Source of the DNA: Chromatiaceae bacterium
Lineage (GTDB): Bacteria > Pseudomonadota > Gammaproteobacteria > Chromatiales > Chromatiaceae
Length of the DNA: 64,000 bases
Assembly: GCA_016714645.1 (NCBI GenBank)
Contig: JADKCI010000005.1
Location: 310,001-374,000 of the forward strand
Reading direction: 5' to 3'
A model generated the notes under the pieces. It worked only from the letters and a program-made list of their open reading frames with translations. It had not been told where the DNA came from and searched no databases. Position numbers and translations under genes: made by a program. Shown piece after piece: positions 17,958 through 26,070 of this stretch; within the stretch, counting starts at the first letter, position 1, and each line of letters opens with the position of its first letter.

Positions 17958-19556
17958 CTGAACCCCTCCGACCTCTTTGGGGCCCTGGTGGGCTCGGCGG
18001 CCTGGCCTTATCTGCGGATAGGTCTGCATGGCACCTTCTTTGTGGTGGCCTTTTTCCTCCTCAAGCGCATTTATGACTGGCGCCGCGAGACGGAGCCGCG
18101 CCATTTGGGGCCGGCACGCAGACCCCTGCTGATCCCGGCCCTGGGGTTGATCCTGCTGTTTGGAGCCCTGCTGGCTTATCAGGGAAGCTGGCAGTTGGCC
18201 GGCATCTTCCGGCCCCAGTTCCTGGCCTTCATGCAGACCTATGATCGCCGCCTCTTCAACCCCGCCCATGGCATTCAGCGCGGGCGCATCCTGGACCGGC
18301 GCGGCAAGGTGCTGGCCTACAGCGAGGAGGCGGAGGGTCAGGTCTGGCGCCGCTATCCCTTCGGCGCGGCCTTCGCCCACAGCATCGGCTACAGCCACCC
18401 CAAATTTGGGGCCGCCGGGGTCGAGGCGGCGGCCAGCCAGCACCTCAATGGCGCCACGCCGGAACGCCTGGCGTCCTGGGGCGAACTGGGCCGCCACTTA
18501 CTGATCCAGGACAAGCGGCCCCGCGGCCAGGACCTGGTCCTGACCCTGGACTCGGAATTGCAAATGGCGGCCATCCAGGGCCTGGGCAACCGGCGCGGGG
18601 CCCTGGTCCTGCTCCGCATCGAGGACGGTGCCATCCTGGCCCTGGCGAGCACCCCCTCCTTCGATCCCAGCCAACTCTCCCCTGCCCTCTTTAGCGGCAA
18701 CCTGGCGGATTCGCCCCTGCTGAACCGGGCGACCCAGGGCCTCTATCCCCCCGGCTCTACCTTTAAGATTGCCCTCGCCGCCGAGGCCTTGGATCAGGGC
18801 TTCTCCGGCACCCTCCAGTGTCCGGCGGAGGGCTTCACTACCTCGCCCCGCTATCCCCTGATCCGGGATCACGAATACTACAGCGCCCAACGCGCCGGAC
18901 GATCCTGGGGGGGGCATGGCAATCTCGATCTCACCACCGCCTTTGTCGAGTCGTCCAACGTCTTTTTCGCCCAACTCGGGGTCAAATACGGCCACGAGGC
19001 CTTTCGCGCCAATTTGGAGAGATTGCTGTTTGGCCAGCCGGTGCGCATCTATCCGGGTCTGGACCGTACCGGGGCCATCAATACAAGCCGGGTGCCCCGC
19101 ATCGCCGACAAGGACCGCTATGGCCTGGCCCAGGCGTCCATCGGCCAGGGGGTGGTGACGGCCTCGCCCGCCCACCTGGCGCTCATCGCCGCCGCCGTCG
19201 CCAACCAGGGGGTCGCCATGAAGCCCCGCCTGATCGCGACGGAGCCGCCCGCGATACTGGCCCCACTCATGTCCGAGGCCACGGCAGGCCGGCTGGCGAA
19301 AATGATGCGCCGCGTAGTGACTAGGGGTACGGGCAAAACCATTAACACCGACATACTGGCCATTGCCGGCAAGACGGGCACGGCGGAGAACCCGCATGGT
19401 GCCTCCCATGGCTGGTTCGTGGGCTTCGCCCCGGCGGACCAGCCGCGCCTGGCGGTCGCGGTGCTGGTGGAACAGGGCGGCTATGGGGCCACCAGTGCCG
19501 CCCCCATTGCCCGCGATGTGCTGCTCCGGGCGCAAGCGCTGGGGCTGATGCCATGA
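17958..19556 (+). CDS. Class B penicillin-binding protein (peptidoglycan D,D-transpeptidase, PbpA/FtsI-like)
   Basis: Cross-links peptidoglycan in the periplasm. Two N-terminal hydrophobic segments precede a short dimerisation region (RGRILDRRGKVLAYS). The transpeptidase domain has all three penicillin-binding motifs: SxxK in PPGSTFKI, SxN in ESSNVFF, and KTG in AGKTGTAE. Counting from the GTG at 17988, the catalytic Ser is residue 257 and the KTG Lys 462, in 522 residues. A CTG at 17958 giving NPSDLFGALV is probably the real start, because GGAGG lies 5-6 bases before it, while the GTG has no good ribosome site. The stop overlaps the ATG of the next gene, an FtsW/RodA-like polymerase, forming a synthase pair. 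Most like the PbpA-RodA pairs outside the main dcw cluster. Confidence 0.88.
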   Translation: MNPSDLFGALVGSAAWPYLRIGLHGTFFVVAFFLLKRIYDWRRETEPRHLGPARRPLLIPALGLILLFGALLAYQGSWQLAGIFRPQFLAFMQTYDRRLFNPAHGIQRGRILDRRGKVLAYSEEAEGQVWRRYPFGAAFAHSIGYSHPKFGAAGVEAAASQHLNGATPERLASWGELGRHLLIQDKRPRGQDLVLTLDSELQMAAIQGLGNRRGALVLLRIEDGAILALASTPSFDPSQLSPALFSGNLADSPLLNRATQGLYPPGSTFKIALAAEALDQGFSGTLQCPAEGFTTSPRYPLIRDHEYYSAQRAGRSWGGHGNLDLTTAFVESSNVFFAQLGVKYGHEAFRANLERLLFGQPVRIYPGLDRTGAINTSRVPRIADKDRYGLAQASIGQGVVTASPAHLALIAAAVANQGVAMKPRLIATEPPAILAPLMSEATAGRLAKMMRRVVTRGTGKTINTDILAIAGKTGTAENPHGASHGWFVGFAPADQPRLAVAVLVEQGGYGATSAAPIARDVLLRAQALGLMP

Positions 19557-21046
19557 AGGCCGCCAGCCCCTGGGATCAGCGGCGACCCGAACGGGAGCTC
19601 CTGCTGATCTGCCTGGGCGGCATCGGACTGGGCGTCATCCTGGTCATGGGCTCCCTGCAGGGCGTCGGCACGCCCCTGGGCCTGGCCCATCTGCTGCCCT
19701 TCCTCCTTTACGCCCTCAGCCTGGCCGGGCTCCATCTGGCCCTGGTCATGGCCGGCTTTCGCGGCGACCAGATCCTGGTGGTGGCGGTGGCCTTCCTGAC
19801 CGGGTTTGGGCTGCTGGCGCAAACCCGGCTTGGGGCCTTTGCCTTGGGCGGTGGTGAGGCGGGACTGACCGATTTCGCCTTCGTCGGCGGCTTGGGGATC
19901 ATGCTCGCCATCGCGATGGGCTTCATGAGCGGGCGTTACCGGACGCTGGCGGAGGGCCACTGGGTCTGGGTCTGGGCCGGGATTTCGCTGCTGCTGGTGC
20001 CCGTCGTCCTGATCACCGGGCAGCGCTTTCGTGGCGCCGTCTTCGGGGCTGGCTTTATCACTCCGACCGAATTGCTCAAGGTCAGCTTCGTCCTCTTCGC
20101 CGCCGTCTATATCGATCGCCAGGCCAAGGCCCTCGGCGTCTGGGCCTTTCATGGCCTGATCCCACCCTGGCGCCCCCTCGCGCCCCTGGTGGGGGTCTGG
20201 GTGGCCCTGGTGGTGCTGCTGCTCGTCCAGCGTGACCTGGGCATGGTCATGATGCTGGGGCTGATCCCGCCCATCCTGCTGACGCTGGGAACGGGGCGCT
20301 GGGGTTATCTGGGCCTGGGCTTGGGCGGGGCGGGCCTCCTCGGCTGGCTGCTGCTGGCAGTCTTTCAACATGGGGAGCGGCGCATCCAGGCCTGGCTGGC
20401 ACCCTTCCAGGACCCGACCGGGGACAGTTGGCAAGTCCTTCAGGGGCTGTCGGGCATGTATGCGGGTGGGCTCTGGGGCGAAGGCTTCGGCGCCGGCAAT
20501 CCGGAATACACCCCCATCGCCGAGTCGGATTTCATCTATGCCGTGATTGGCGAGGAACTGGGTTTCGTCGGCACGGCCCTGGTCATGGCTTTTTTCCTGC
20601 TGATGTTCCTGCGGGGACTGCAAATCGCCTACCGGAGCCGGTCCCCCTTCGGACTCCTGCTGGCCAGCGGGCTGACCACGGTTCTGGCCACCCAAACCTT
20701 TCTCAACATCGGCGGGGTGACCAACTTCATCCCCCTGACGGGCATTACCCTGCCCTTCATCAGCCAGGGCGGGAGCAGCCTCCTGACGGCCTTCGCCATT
20801 CTGGGCCTCTTACTGGCGATTTCGGATGGGGAGCCCAGTGGCACCCGGGCTAGGACCAGGACCCCACGACCGGCGCGTCCCAAACCCGCTAAGCGCCCCC
20901 GCCCAGCAGACACACCCGCGGTAGGGCAAACTCCAGGCCATAATGATCCGCCACCGCCACCAGGGGCGCCAGGCTTGGGGCGGAGGCGCCGAGGACGAGC
21001 ACCGCCAGCAGCATCGCCAGACTTGCCCAGGGATAATCGAGACTGA
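19553..21046 (+). CDS. FtsW/RodA/SpoVE family peptidoglycan glycosyltransferase
   Basis: SEDS-family polymerase working with the coupled class B PBP. About 12 membrane helices. The family's conserved regions are present: QRDLGMVMMLGLIPPILL, a large loop with EYTPIAESDFIYAVIGEELGF, and near the C-terminus NIGGVTNFIPLTGITLPFIS followed by QGGSSLL. The ATG overlaps the PBP stop in ATGA. After about residue 425 the frame runs on as a low-complexity Pro/Arg tail of about 70 residues that is antisense to the convergent membrane hydrolase (overlap 20889-21046). In other family members the protein ends near residue 425, so a lost stop or small frameshift near 20835-20890 is possible; one frame over a TAA occurs at about 20894. 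Confidence 0.88.
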   Translation: MKAASPWDQRRPERELLLICLGGIGLGVILVMGSLQGVGTPLGLAHLLPFLLYALSLAGLHLALVMAGFRGDQILVVAVAFLTGFGLLAQTRLGAFALGGGEAGLTDFAFVGGLGIMLAIAMGFMSGRYRTLAEGHWVWVWAGISLLLVPVVLITGQRFRGAVFGAGFITPTELLKVSFVLFAAVYIDRQAKALGVWAFHGLIPPWRPLAPLVGVWVALVVLLLVQRDLGMVMMLGLIPPILLTLGTGRWGYLGLGLGGAGLLGWLLLAVFQHGERRIQAWLAPFQDPTGDSWQVLQGLSGMYAGGLWGEGFGAGNPEYTPIAESDFIYAVIGEELGFVGTALVMAFFLLMFLRGLQIAYRSRSPFGLLLASGLTTVLATQTFLNIGGVTNFIPLTGITLPFISQGGSSLLTAFAILGLLLAISDGEPSGTRARTRTPRPARPKPAKRPRPADTPAVGQTPGHNDPPPPPGAPGLGRRRRGRAPPAASPDLPRDNRD

Positions 21047-21593
21047 AGGGCTTGAGAGCGGAACCCAGCGAGCGCCTGATACGGCGACCTTGGAGATCGA
21101 CGCTGGCGATCTCGTCCAGGCAGAGATGGGTGAGGTAACCCAGAACCATGAAGAGGCCGGCGAGCCAGGATTCCCAGGCGGTCAGACCCACTGCGTGGTA
21201 GGCGAGATTAGCGCTCGCCAGACCCGCGGCGAGGGCCGCCAGCCCGGAGTGCCAGATGCCGCGATGAACCGTATAGCGCGCGAACAGCACGAAAACGCCA
21301 TAGCGTACCGTCACGAAGACCAGGGCCCAGATCAAGGCCAGCCCCATCAGGGGGAAACGGCCCGCGAAGGAAAAGGTCATGCTGAAGGCGAGCACCAACC
21401 CGATCAGGGTAAAAAAACCGCGGATGGGCGTGGATTTGGGGCAATCGATATCGGGCAGCAGGCCACCGGCGACGCCGACCAGAAAGCAGACCAGGACCTG
21501 GCGTGGCCCCGTCCAACCCAGACTATGCACGCTCAAGGCGGCCAGGCCGCTGCTCGTGGCGGCGCCATAGAGATGAACATTGAAATCCGCCAT
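20889..21593 (-). CDS. Metal-dependent hydrolase, YdjM/DUF457-type inner-membrane protein
   Basis: 234 residues with several membrane helices. Typical motifs: an N-terminal HLYGAATSSGLAAL with histidine, GGLLPDIDCPKS (the PDID metal motif), HRGIWHSGLAAL, and GYLTHLCLDEIASVDLQG. These match the LexA-binding/YdjM-like family of predicted zinc-dependent membrane hydrolases. Convergent with the FtsW-like gene, whose C-terminal tail it overlaps by 158 bases; this gene's reading frame is the better supported of the two there. Function unknown. Confidence 0.8.
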   Translation of the reverse strand: MADFNVHLYGAATSSGLAALSVHSLGWTGPRQVLVCFLVGVAGGLLPDIDCPKSTPIRGFFTLIGLVLAFSMTFSFAGRFPLMGLALIWALVFVTVRYGVFVLFARYTVHRGIWHSGLAALAAGLASANLAYHAVGLTAWESWLAGLFMVLGYLTHLCLDEIASVDLQGRRIRRSLGSALKPFSLDYPWASLAMLLAVLVLGASAPSLAPLVAVADHYGLEFALPRVCLLGGGA

Positions 21594-21757
21594 CCGATCT
21601 TGCGGTTACTTCCTGTTTAAAAGCCTGGTAGTGAGATTAGGATAGCACAGTCTTGTTTTTGATAGGGCTGGCTAACAGACATACTGGCAGCTTTACACCG
21701 GATCGCGATTGCAAAGGACTCCCAAGGGTTTGCACAATAAAGACTCCTGACTGGGAG

Positions 21758-22276
21758 ATGCCTGTCTTGCCCAAACACCCGCTGCAAGTGACGATCCGTG
21801 CCCTGCGCCTGGTTGAGGACACCCTCCTGGCCTTGCTGCTCATGGCCATGATCGGGCTCTCCGCCACCCAGATCCTGCTGCGCAACCTGTTCGAAACGGG
21901 GCTGCCCTGGGCCGATCCCCTCTTGCGCCTGCTGGTGCTCTGGCTGGCCCTGGCCGGCGCCCTGGCCGCGACGCGGGAAAACCGGCACATCCGTATCGAC
22001 CTCCTGTCCCGCTTCCTCAGTGGCGCCTTGAACCAGGCCGCGGATCGGCTGGCGTCGATTTTCACCGCCGGCATCTGCGCCCTGCTCGCCTGGCACGGCG
22101 GGCGCCTGGTGTGGTTCGAGTATCAGGACGCCACCCTGCTGGGGGCCGGCATCCCGGCCTGGGTGGCCCAGATCGTCATCCCCCTTGGGTTTGGGCTCAT
22201 GGCCCTGCGCTTCGCCCTGCTGGCCTTGACGCCCGCCGAGCCCCGGCCCCCCGCCACCCGTGAGTCGCCCTCCTGA
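21758..22276 (+). CDS. TRAP transporter small permease (DctQ-like)
   Basis: Small membrane subunit of a tripartite ATP-independent periplasmic transporter. Four membrane helices with the typical LRNLFETGLPWADPLLRLLVLWLAL and ATRENRHIRIDLLSR segments. The ATG at 21758 (MPVLPKHPLQ) gives 172 residues, a normal length. A TTG-initiated extension upstream adds 35 residues without family character. The ribosome site (GGGAG) is unusually close to this ATG. The stop overlaps the ATG of the large permease in TGATG. Confidence 0.85.
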   Translation: MPVLPKHPLQVTIRALRLVEDTLLALLLMAMIGLSATQILLRNLFETGLPWADPLLRLLVLWLALAGALAATRENRHIRIDLLSRFLSGALNQAADRLASIFTAGICALLAWHGGRLVWFEYQDATLLGAGIPAWVAQIVIPLGFGLMALRFALLALTPAEPRPPATRESPS

Positions 22277-23604
22277 TGCTGGCCACCCTGGCGCTACTGG
22301 GGTTGGCGCTGCTCGGCGCCCCCCTCTTTGCCATCATCGCCGCAGGCGCCCTGCTCGGTTTCCACCAGTCCGGCGTCGACCTTTCAGTGGTTGCCATCGA
22401 ATTCTTCCGCCTGGCGGAGATGCCGATCTTGCTGGCGATCCCCCTCTTCACCTTCGCCGGCTACCTCCTGAGCGAGAGCCAGGCGCCGCGCCGCCTGGTG
22501 CGCCTGACTCAGGCCCTGCTCGGCTGGCTACCGGGTGGCCTGGCGTTGGTGTCGCTGGCGGCCTGCGCCTTTTTCACCGCCTTCACCGGGGCCTCCGGGG
22601 TCACCATCGTCGCCATCGGCGCCCTGCTGCTGCCGGCCCTGCGTCAGGCCGGCTACGGGGAAAACTTCAGCCTGGGGCTGGTGACGACCTCCGGTAGCCT
22701 GGGCCTGCTGTTTGCCCCCGCCCTGCCCCTGATCCTTTACGCCGTCATCGCCCAGCAACTGGGCATCGCCGACTCGGCCACGGTGGAGAACATGTTCCGG
22801 GCCGGGGTGCTGCCGGGCCTGCTGATGCTGGTGCCTCTGGCGGCCTTCAGCATCTGGTCGGCGCGGGGACTGGCGCTAACACCCTTCGATGTTCGCGAGG
22901 CCGTTCAGGCCCTGCGCGAGGCGGTCTGGGAACTCCCCCTGCCCCTGGTGGTGCTGGGAGGCATCTATGGGGGTTGGCTGGCGGTGTCCGAGGCGGCGGC
23001 GGCCACGGCCTTGTATGTCCTGCTGGTCGTGGTCCTGATCCGCCGCGAGGTGCCCTGGCGGGAACTGTCCCGGGTGATGCGCGAATCCATGCAAATGGTC
23101 GGTGGCATCCTGCTGATTCTGGGCGTCTCCCTGGCCTCAACCAATTACCTCATCGACGCCGAGGTGCCGACTCGCCTGTTCGAGACCATTCGGGCCTGGG
23201 TCGATAGTCGGCTGGGCTTTCTGTTGCTGCTGAATGTGTTCCTGCTGATGCTGGGCACCCTGCTCGACATCTTCTCCGCCCTGGTGCTGATGGTGCCCCT
23301 GCTGCTCCCCATCGCCCTGGGTTACGACATCCACCCCGTACATCTTGGCATCATCTTTCTGGCCAATATGCAGATCGGCTACTTCACCCCCCCGGTGGGC
23401 CTGAACCTCTTCATCGCCAGCTACCGCTTCAACCAGCCCATCCTGCGTCTCTACCGCGCCACCCTGCCCTGGTTTATCCTGCTGCTGGGCGCCGTTCTGG
23501 TCATCACCTATTGGCCCGCCCTGTCCTTGTTATGGATAGATCAAGGCGCCAACGGGGAGCAGCCAGGAACAACGCCTATTGAGGTTCCCCTAGGGAACCT
23601 ATAG
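22276..23604 (+). CDS. TRAP transporter large permease (DctM-like)
   Basis: 442 residues with about 12 membrane helices. Core of a Na+-driven TRAP uptake system. Family features: IPLFTFAGYLLSESQAPRRL, AFFTAFTGASGVTIVAIGAL, GSLGLLFAPALPLILYAV and late LANMQIGYFTPPVGLNLFIAS. Translationally coupled to the DctQ-like gene. No DctP-type substrate-binding protein gene is adjacent or elsewhere in the window, so the substrate (commonly a dicarboxylate or other organic acid) cannot be told. The last codons overlap an inverted repeat that precedes the toxin-antitoxin genes. Confidence 0.9.
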   Translation: MLATLALLGLALLGAPLFAIIAAGALLGFHQSGVDLSVVAIEFFRLAEMPILLAIPLFTFAGYLLSESQAPRRLVRLTQALLGWLPGGLALVSLAACAFFTAFTGASGVTIVAIGALLLPALRQAGYGENFSLGLVTTSGSLGLLFAPALPLILYAVIAQQLGIADSATVENMFRAGVLPGLLMLVPLAAFSIWSARGLALTPFDVREAVQALREAVWELPLPLVVLGGIYGGWLAVSEAAAATALYVLLVVVLIRREVPWRELSRVMRESMQMVGGILLILGVSLASTNYLIDAEVPTRLFETIRAWVDSRLGFLLLLNVFLLMLGTLLDIFSALVLMVPLLLPIALGYDIHPVHLGIIFLANMQIGYFTPPVGLNLFIASYRFNQPILRLYRATLPWFILLLGAVLVITYWPALSLLWIDQGANGEQPGTTPIEVPLGNL

Positions 23605-23605
23605 G
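23575..23605. promoter_or_regulatory. Operator-like palindrome before the toxin-antitoxin genes
   Basis: AGGTTCCCCTAGGGAACCT (23582-23600) is a perfect inverted repeat with 8-base arms and a 3-base centre, extended by outer CCTAT/ATAGG. It overlaps the dctM stop and lies 32 bases before the antitoxin ATG. No T-run follows. Type II antitoxins commonly repress their own operon by binding such palindromes, so an autoregulatory operator is inferred. Confidence 0.5.
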
Positions 23606-23636
23606 TTTAGGATGACCCCATTTTCAGGAGGCCAGG

Positions 23637-23846
23637 ATGTCCATCAACGTCAAACTCTCCGCAACCCTGGTCGATCAGGCCAAGCGTTACGCAACCCTTC
23701 AGCAGCGGTCCCTGCCTAAGCAAATCGAATTCTGGACACGCATCGGCAAAATCGCCGAGGAAAATCCGGACCTGCCCTATAGCGTGATTCGCGACATCCT
23801 GATCTCGGATCAGGAAGAGCCCATCGGCGAGTACAAATTCGGTTGA
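23637..23846 (+). CDS. ParD-like type II antitoxin
   Basis: 69 residues starting MSINVKLSATLVDQAKRYA, then QQRSLPKQIEFWTRIGKIAEENPDL (two parts of a ribbon-helix-helix-like DNA-binding unit), and a C-terminal tail that would contact the toxin. It matches the ParD-like antitoxin family found with RelE/ParE toxins. AGGAGG lies 8-9 bases before the ATG. The stop overlaps the toxin ATG in TGATG at 23844-23848. The upstream palindrome at 23575-23605 is a likely binding site for this protein or its complex with the toxin. Confidence 0.8.
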   Translation: MSINVKLSATLVDQAKRYATLQQRSLPKQIEFWTRIGKIAEENPDLPYSVIRDILISDQEEPIGEYKFG

Positions 23847-24130
23847 TGCGCCTTCTCGTCACCCCAACCTTCGAGCGTACCGTCAAGAAACTGCACCCTC
23901 GACAAAAGGCTGACCTTGACGAGGCGGTGAAAATGATTGCCAGCAATGCCCAGGTCGGCGAGGCCAAAGTTGGAGATCTCGCGGGTATCCAGGTCTATAA
24001 ATTTCGGCTTGGAGACCAATTGTGCCTATTGGCCTACCGCAGGCTTGACGAAGCCAGTCTGAAGCTACTGATGCTCGGCCCCCACGAAAATTTTTACCGT
24101 AATCTCAAACGGTTGGAGAACCAAGGATGA
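23846..24130 (+). CDS. RelE/ParE-family toxin
   Basis: 94 residues: RLLVTPTFERTVKKLHPRQK, DEAVKMIASN, GDLAGIQVYKFRLGDQ, LCLLAYRRLD and a late LMLGPHENFYRNLKR. This is the RelE/StbE fold pattern, whose members act as ribosome-dependent mRNA endonucleases or gyrase poisons. The C-terminal histidine and tyrosine (GPHENFY) fit catalytic positions of HigB/RelE-type toxins. ATG 23846 is preferred to the TTG one codon upstream. Coupled to the antitoxin before it and, through an ATGA overlap, to the Cache-domain gene after it. Confidence 0.82.
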   Translation: MRLLVTPTFERTVKKLHPRQKADLDEAVKMIASNAQVGEAKVGDLAGIQVYKFRLGDQLCLLAYRRLDEASLKLLMLGPHENFYRNLKRLENQG

Positions 24131-25146
24131 GCCATGCGCTCAAGACGATCGTCGCCCGCCAACGCATGCTGTTGCAGGGGCGTCTGGCCACCGCACTGGA
24201 CCGGCTCGTGGCGCCCTGCCGCACTGCCTGGCCCGATCGGGCGGCGCTGGAGGGCATCCTGCTCCTCGCGCTTCCCGGGCTCGCCTCCTGCAAATACATC
24301 TATATCCTCGACGCCGAGGCCCGGCAGTTGACCGCCAACGTCTCGCCCCAGGGTCTGCTGCCCGAGCATTTTGGTCGCGACCGTGGCCAGCGTCCCTACC
24401 TGACCGAGGCGCTGGCTGGGGAGCGCTTCTCCCTGTCACCCATCTATATCAGCCGCAATGCCCGGCGCCCATCCCTCACCGCCATTCGGCGGATCGAGGA
24501 CGCGTCCGGCAAGCTGATGGGCTTTCTTGGCGCCGATTTCGATCTGCGGGATCTACCGCTGACGCGCAAACTCTACGAACAACCCGAGCAATGGGTGCAA
24601 CTCAAGGGCGATCCCGCCATCCGCGCGGGGCTCTTTCATCAGGAGCGGGTCGAGAGCCTATTGGATCGACACATCGACGAGATTCTGGCCCTAATCGCCG
24701 AACTCATCACCGCCCATGGCGTCTTTCACGGCAAACTGCATTTCTCCAGTTCCCGGGCCAACCTCTGGCTGATGGACGATCCCTTCCGCTACCGGATTCT
24801 GGACTACGAGGATCTCGCCGATCCGGGTATTTGCCTGGCCTACCCGCCCCGACCCTATCCCGAGGATGCCGCTATCCCTCAAAACCGGGTTGGCGAGGTC
24901 CTTACCACCTTCAAGGCCCTGCGCTTCATGGACGAGAATATCTATCTGCGCTCGGGGTCCCTCAACATCTTCAATGGCATCGTGGGCCTAAACTTCTCCT
25001 GCGACGGCTCCCATTACATGCCTTGGGATGATTTCCTGCACAAGAGCCTCGAATTCTGGCTGGGCTCGGGGCAGCCCTGCGTCCTGGAGGATGAGGGCGC
25101 CCTGGCGTCGCGAGGGACCGGCTCGGGGGATCAGTCTCCCGCCTGA
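24127..25146 (+). CDS. PDC/Cache sensor-domain protein without output domain
   Basis: 339 residues. The N-terminal about 190 residues are a PDC/Cache-like ligand-binding domain: SCKYIYILDAEARQLTANVS, the DRGQRPYLTEALAGERFSLSPIYIS region (in parts), SLTAIRRIEDASGKLMGFLGADFDLRDL. The rest has HGVFHGKLHFSSSRANLWLMDDPFRYRILDYEDLADPG and is not recognised. No signal peptide, membrane segment, methyl-accepting, kinase or GGDEF part is seen, so it looks soluble and cytoplasmic, which is unusual for a Cache protein. The ATG overlaps the toxin stop (ATGA). The 3' end overlaps the convergent SPFH gene by 16 bases. Confidence 0.75.
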   Translation: MSHALKTIVARQRMLLQGRLATALDRLVAPCRTAWPDRAALEGILLLALPGLASCKYIYILDAEARQLTANVSPQGLLPEHFGRDRGQRPYLTEALAGERFSLSPIYISRNARRPSLTAIRRIEDASGKLMGFLGADFDLRDLPLTRKLYEQPEQWVQLKGDPAIRAGLFHQERVESLLDRHIDEILALIAELITAHGVFHGKLHFSSSRANLWLMDDPFRYRILDYEDLADPGICLAYPPRPYPEDAAIPQNRVGEVLTTFKALRFMDENIYLRSGSLNIFNGIVGLNFSCDGSHYMPWDDFLHKSLEFWLGSGQPCVLEDEGALASRGTGSGDQSPA

Positions 25147-26039
25147 TGGGGGCCCGCCGCGCCCAGGGATACCAGGACCCGCGTCTCGGTGGGCACCAGC
25201 TCCACCGGGGCGCCGGATTCGATGAGCTTCTGGGTTTCCAGCACCTCCAGCACGGCCTCCAGGACCTCGGGGTCCTGCCGGGCAATGGCATTGAGGGCGT
25301 CGCCCACCACGGCGGGACGGGCGGCGGAGGCCTCGGCCATCTTTTGGGAGACCTTGTAGGCGGTCTGGCTTTTAATGAGGCCGACGCGATTCTCCCCGTC
25401 CTGCTTCATGGCGCTGGTGACCTGGACCAGCCGTTTGACCACCTTGTCGGTGATGTTATCCACCATCTGGCGGTCCGTGAAGGCGACCTTGCGGATATAG
25501 ACGGAGCCCAGCCGGTAGCCCCACTTTTCCGATAGGGGTGAAACGGTATGGCGCACCTGCTGGCTGAGCTGATGGCGGTCCTCCAGCATCTTGTCCATCT
25601 CCAGATTGCTCAGGGTCGAGATGGCGGCACTGGAGACATTCGCCTCCAGGGAACCCTCCGGGTTGGCATTGGCGAAGAGATAGGACACGGTGTCGTTGAC
25701 CTGCATCTCGTACCAGATGCCTACCCCCATGGGGGTCCCCTCCCCCGAGTTCACCATCTGATCCCGCAGATAATTCTGGCGCAGCCGGGTATCGACGCGA
25801 TGCAGTTCGCCGAAAAAGGGCACCAGCAGGGCCTTGAGGCCGAAATGGCCGATGGGAAAGCGGATGCCCGGCTCGTCCAGGGTGCCCAGGACCTTGCCGA
25901 AGAGGGTGAAGACCTGGGCCTCGCGTTCCGCGACGATAGCATAGAGGCCGAGGCGACGGGCCAGGCCCAGCACCAGGGGTAAAAAGAGGACCCCGAGCAG
26001 GAGGGCCAGGAGGTTATCGAGGTTGTAGTCGCCAGTCAT
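25131..26039 (-). CDS. SPFH/band 7 domain membrane protein (second of pair)
   Basis: 302 residues from the ATG at 26039 (MTGDYNLDNL), preceded by AGAGGA. A single N-terminal membrane anchor (about 8-28) is followed by a band 7 domain: AEREAQVFTLFGKVLGTLDEPGIRFPIG, VDTRLRQNYL, then a coiled region, YRLGSVYIRKVAFTDRQM and a C-terminal helical tail. SPFH proteins form ring-like scaffolds in the membrane (stomatin, HflK/HflC). It lies 31 bases downstream of a second SPFH gene, recalling paired partners such as HflK and HflC, although neither is an obvious orthologue of those. Confidence 0.82.
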   Translation of the reverse strand: MTGDYNLDNLLALLLGVLFLPLVLGLARRLGLYAIVAEREAQVFTLFGKVLGTLDEPGIRFPIGHFGLKALLVPFFGELHRVDTRLRQNYLRDQMVNSGEGTPMGVGIWYEMQVNDTVSYLFANANPEGSLEANVSSAAISTLSNLEMDKMLEDRHQLSQQVRHTVSPLSEKWGYRLGSVYIRKVAFTDRQMVDNITDKVVKRLVQVTSAMKQDGENRVGLIKSQTAYKVSQKMAEASAARPAVVGDALNAIARQDPEVLEAVLEVLETQKLIESGAPVELVPTETRVLVSLGAAGPHQAGD

Positions 26040-26070
26040 GTGATGTTCCTCTTCCCTTGACGTTGCAGGC

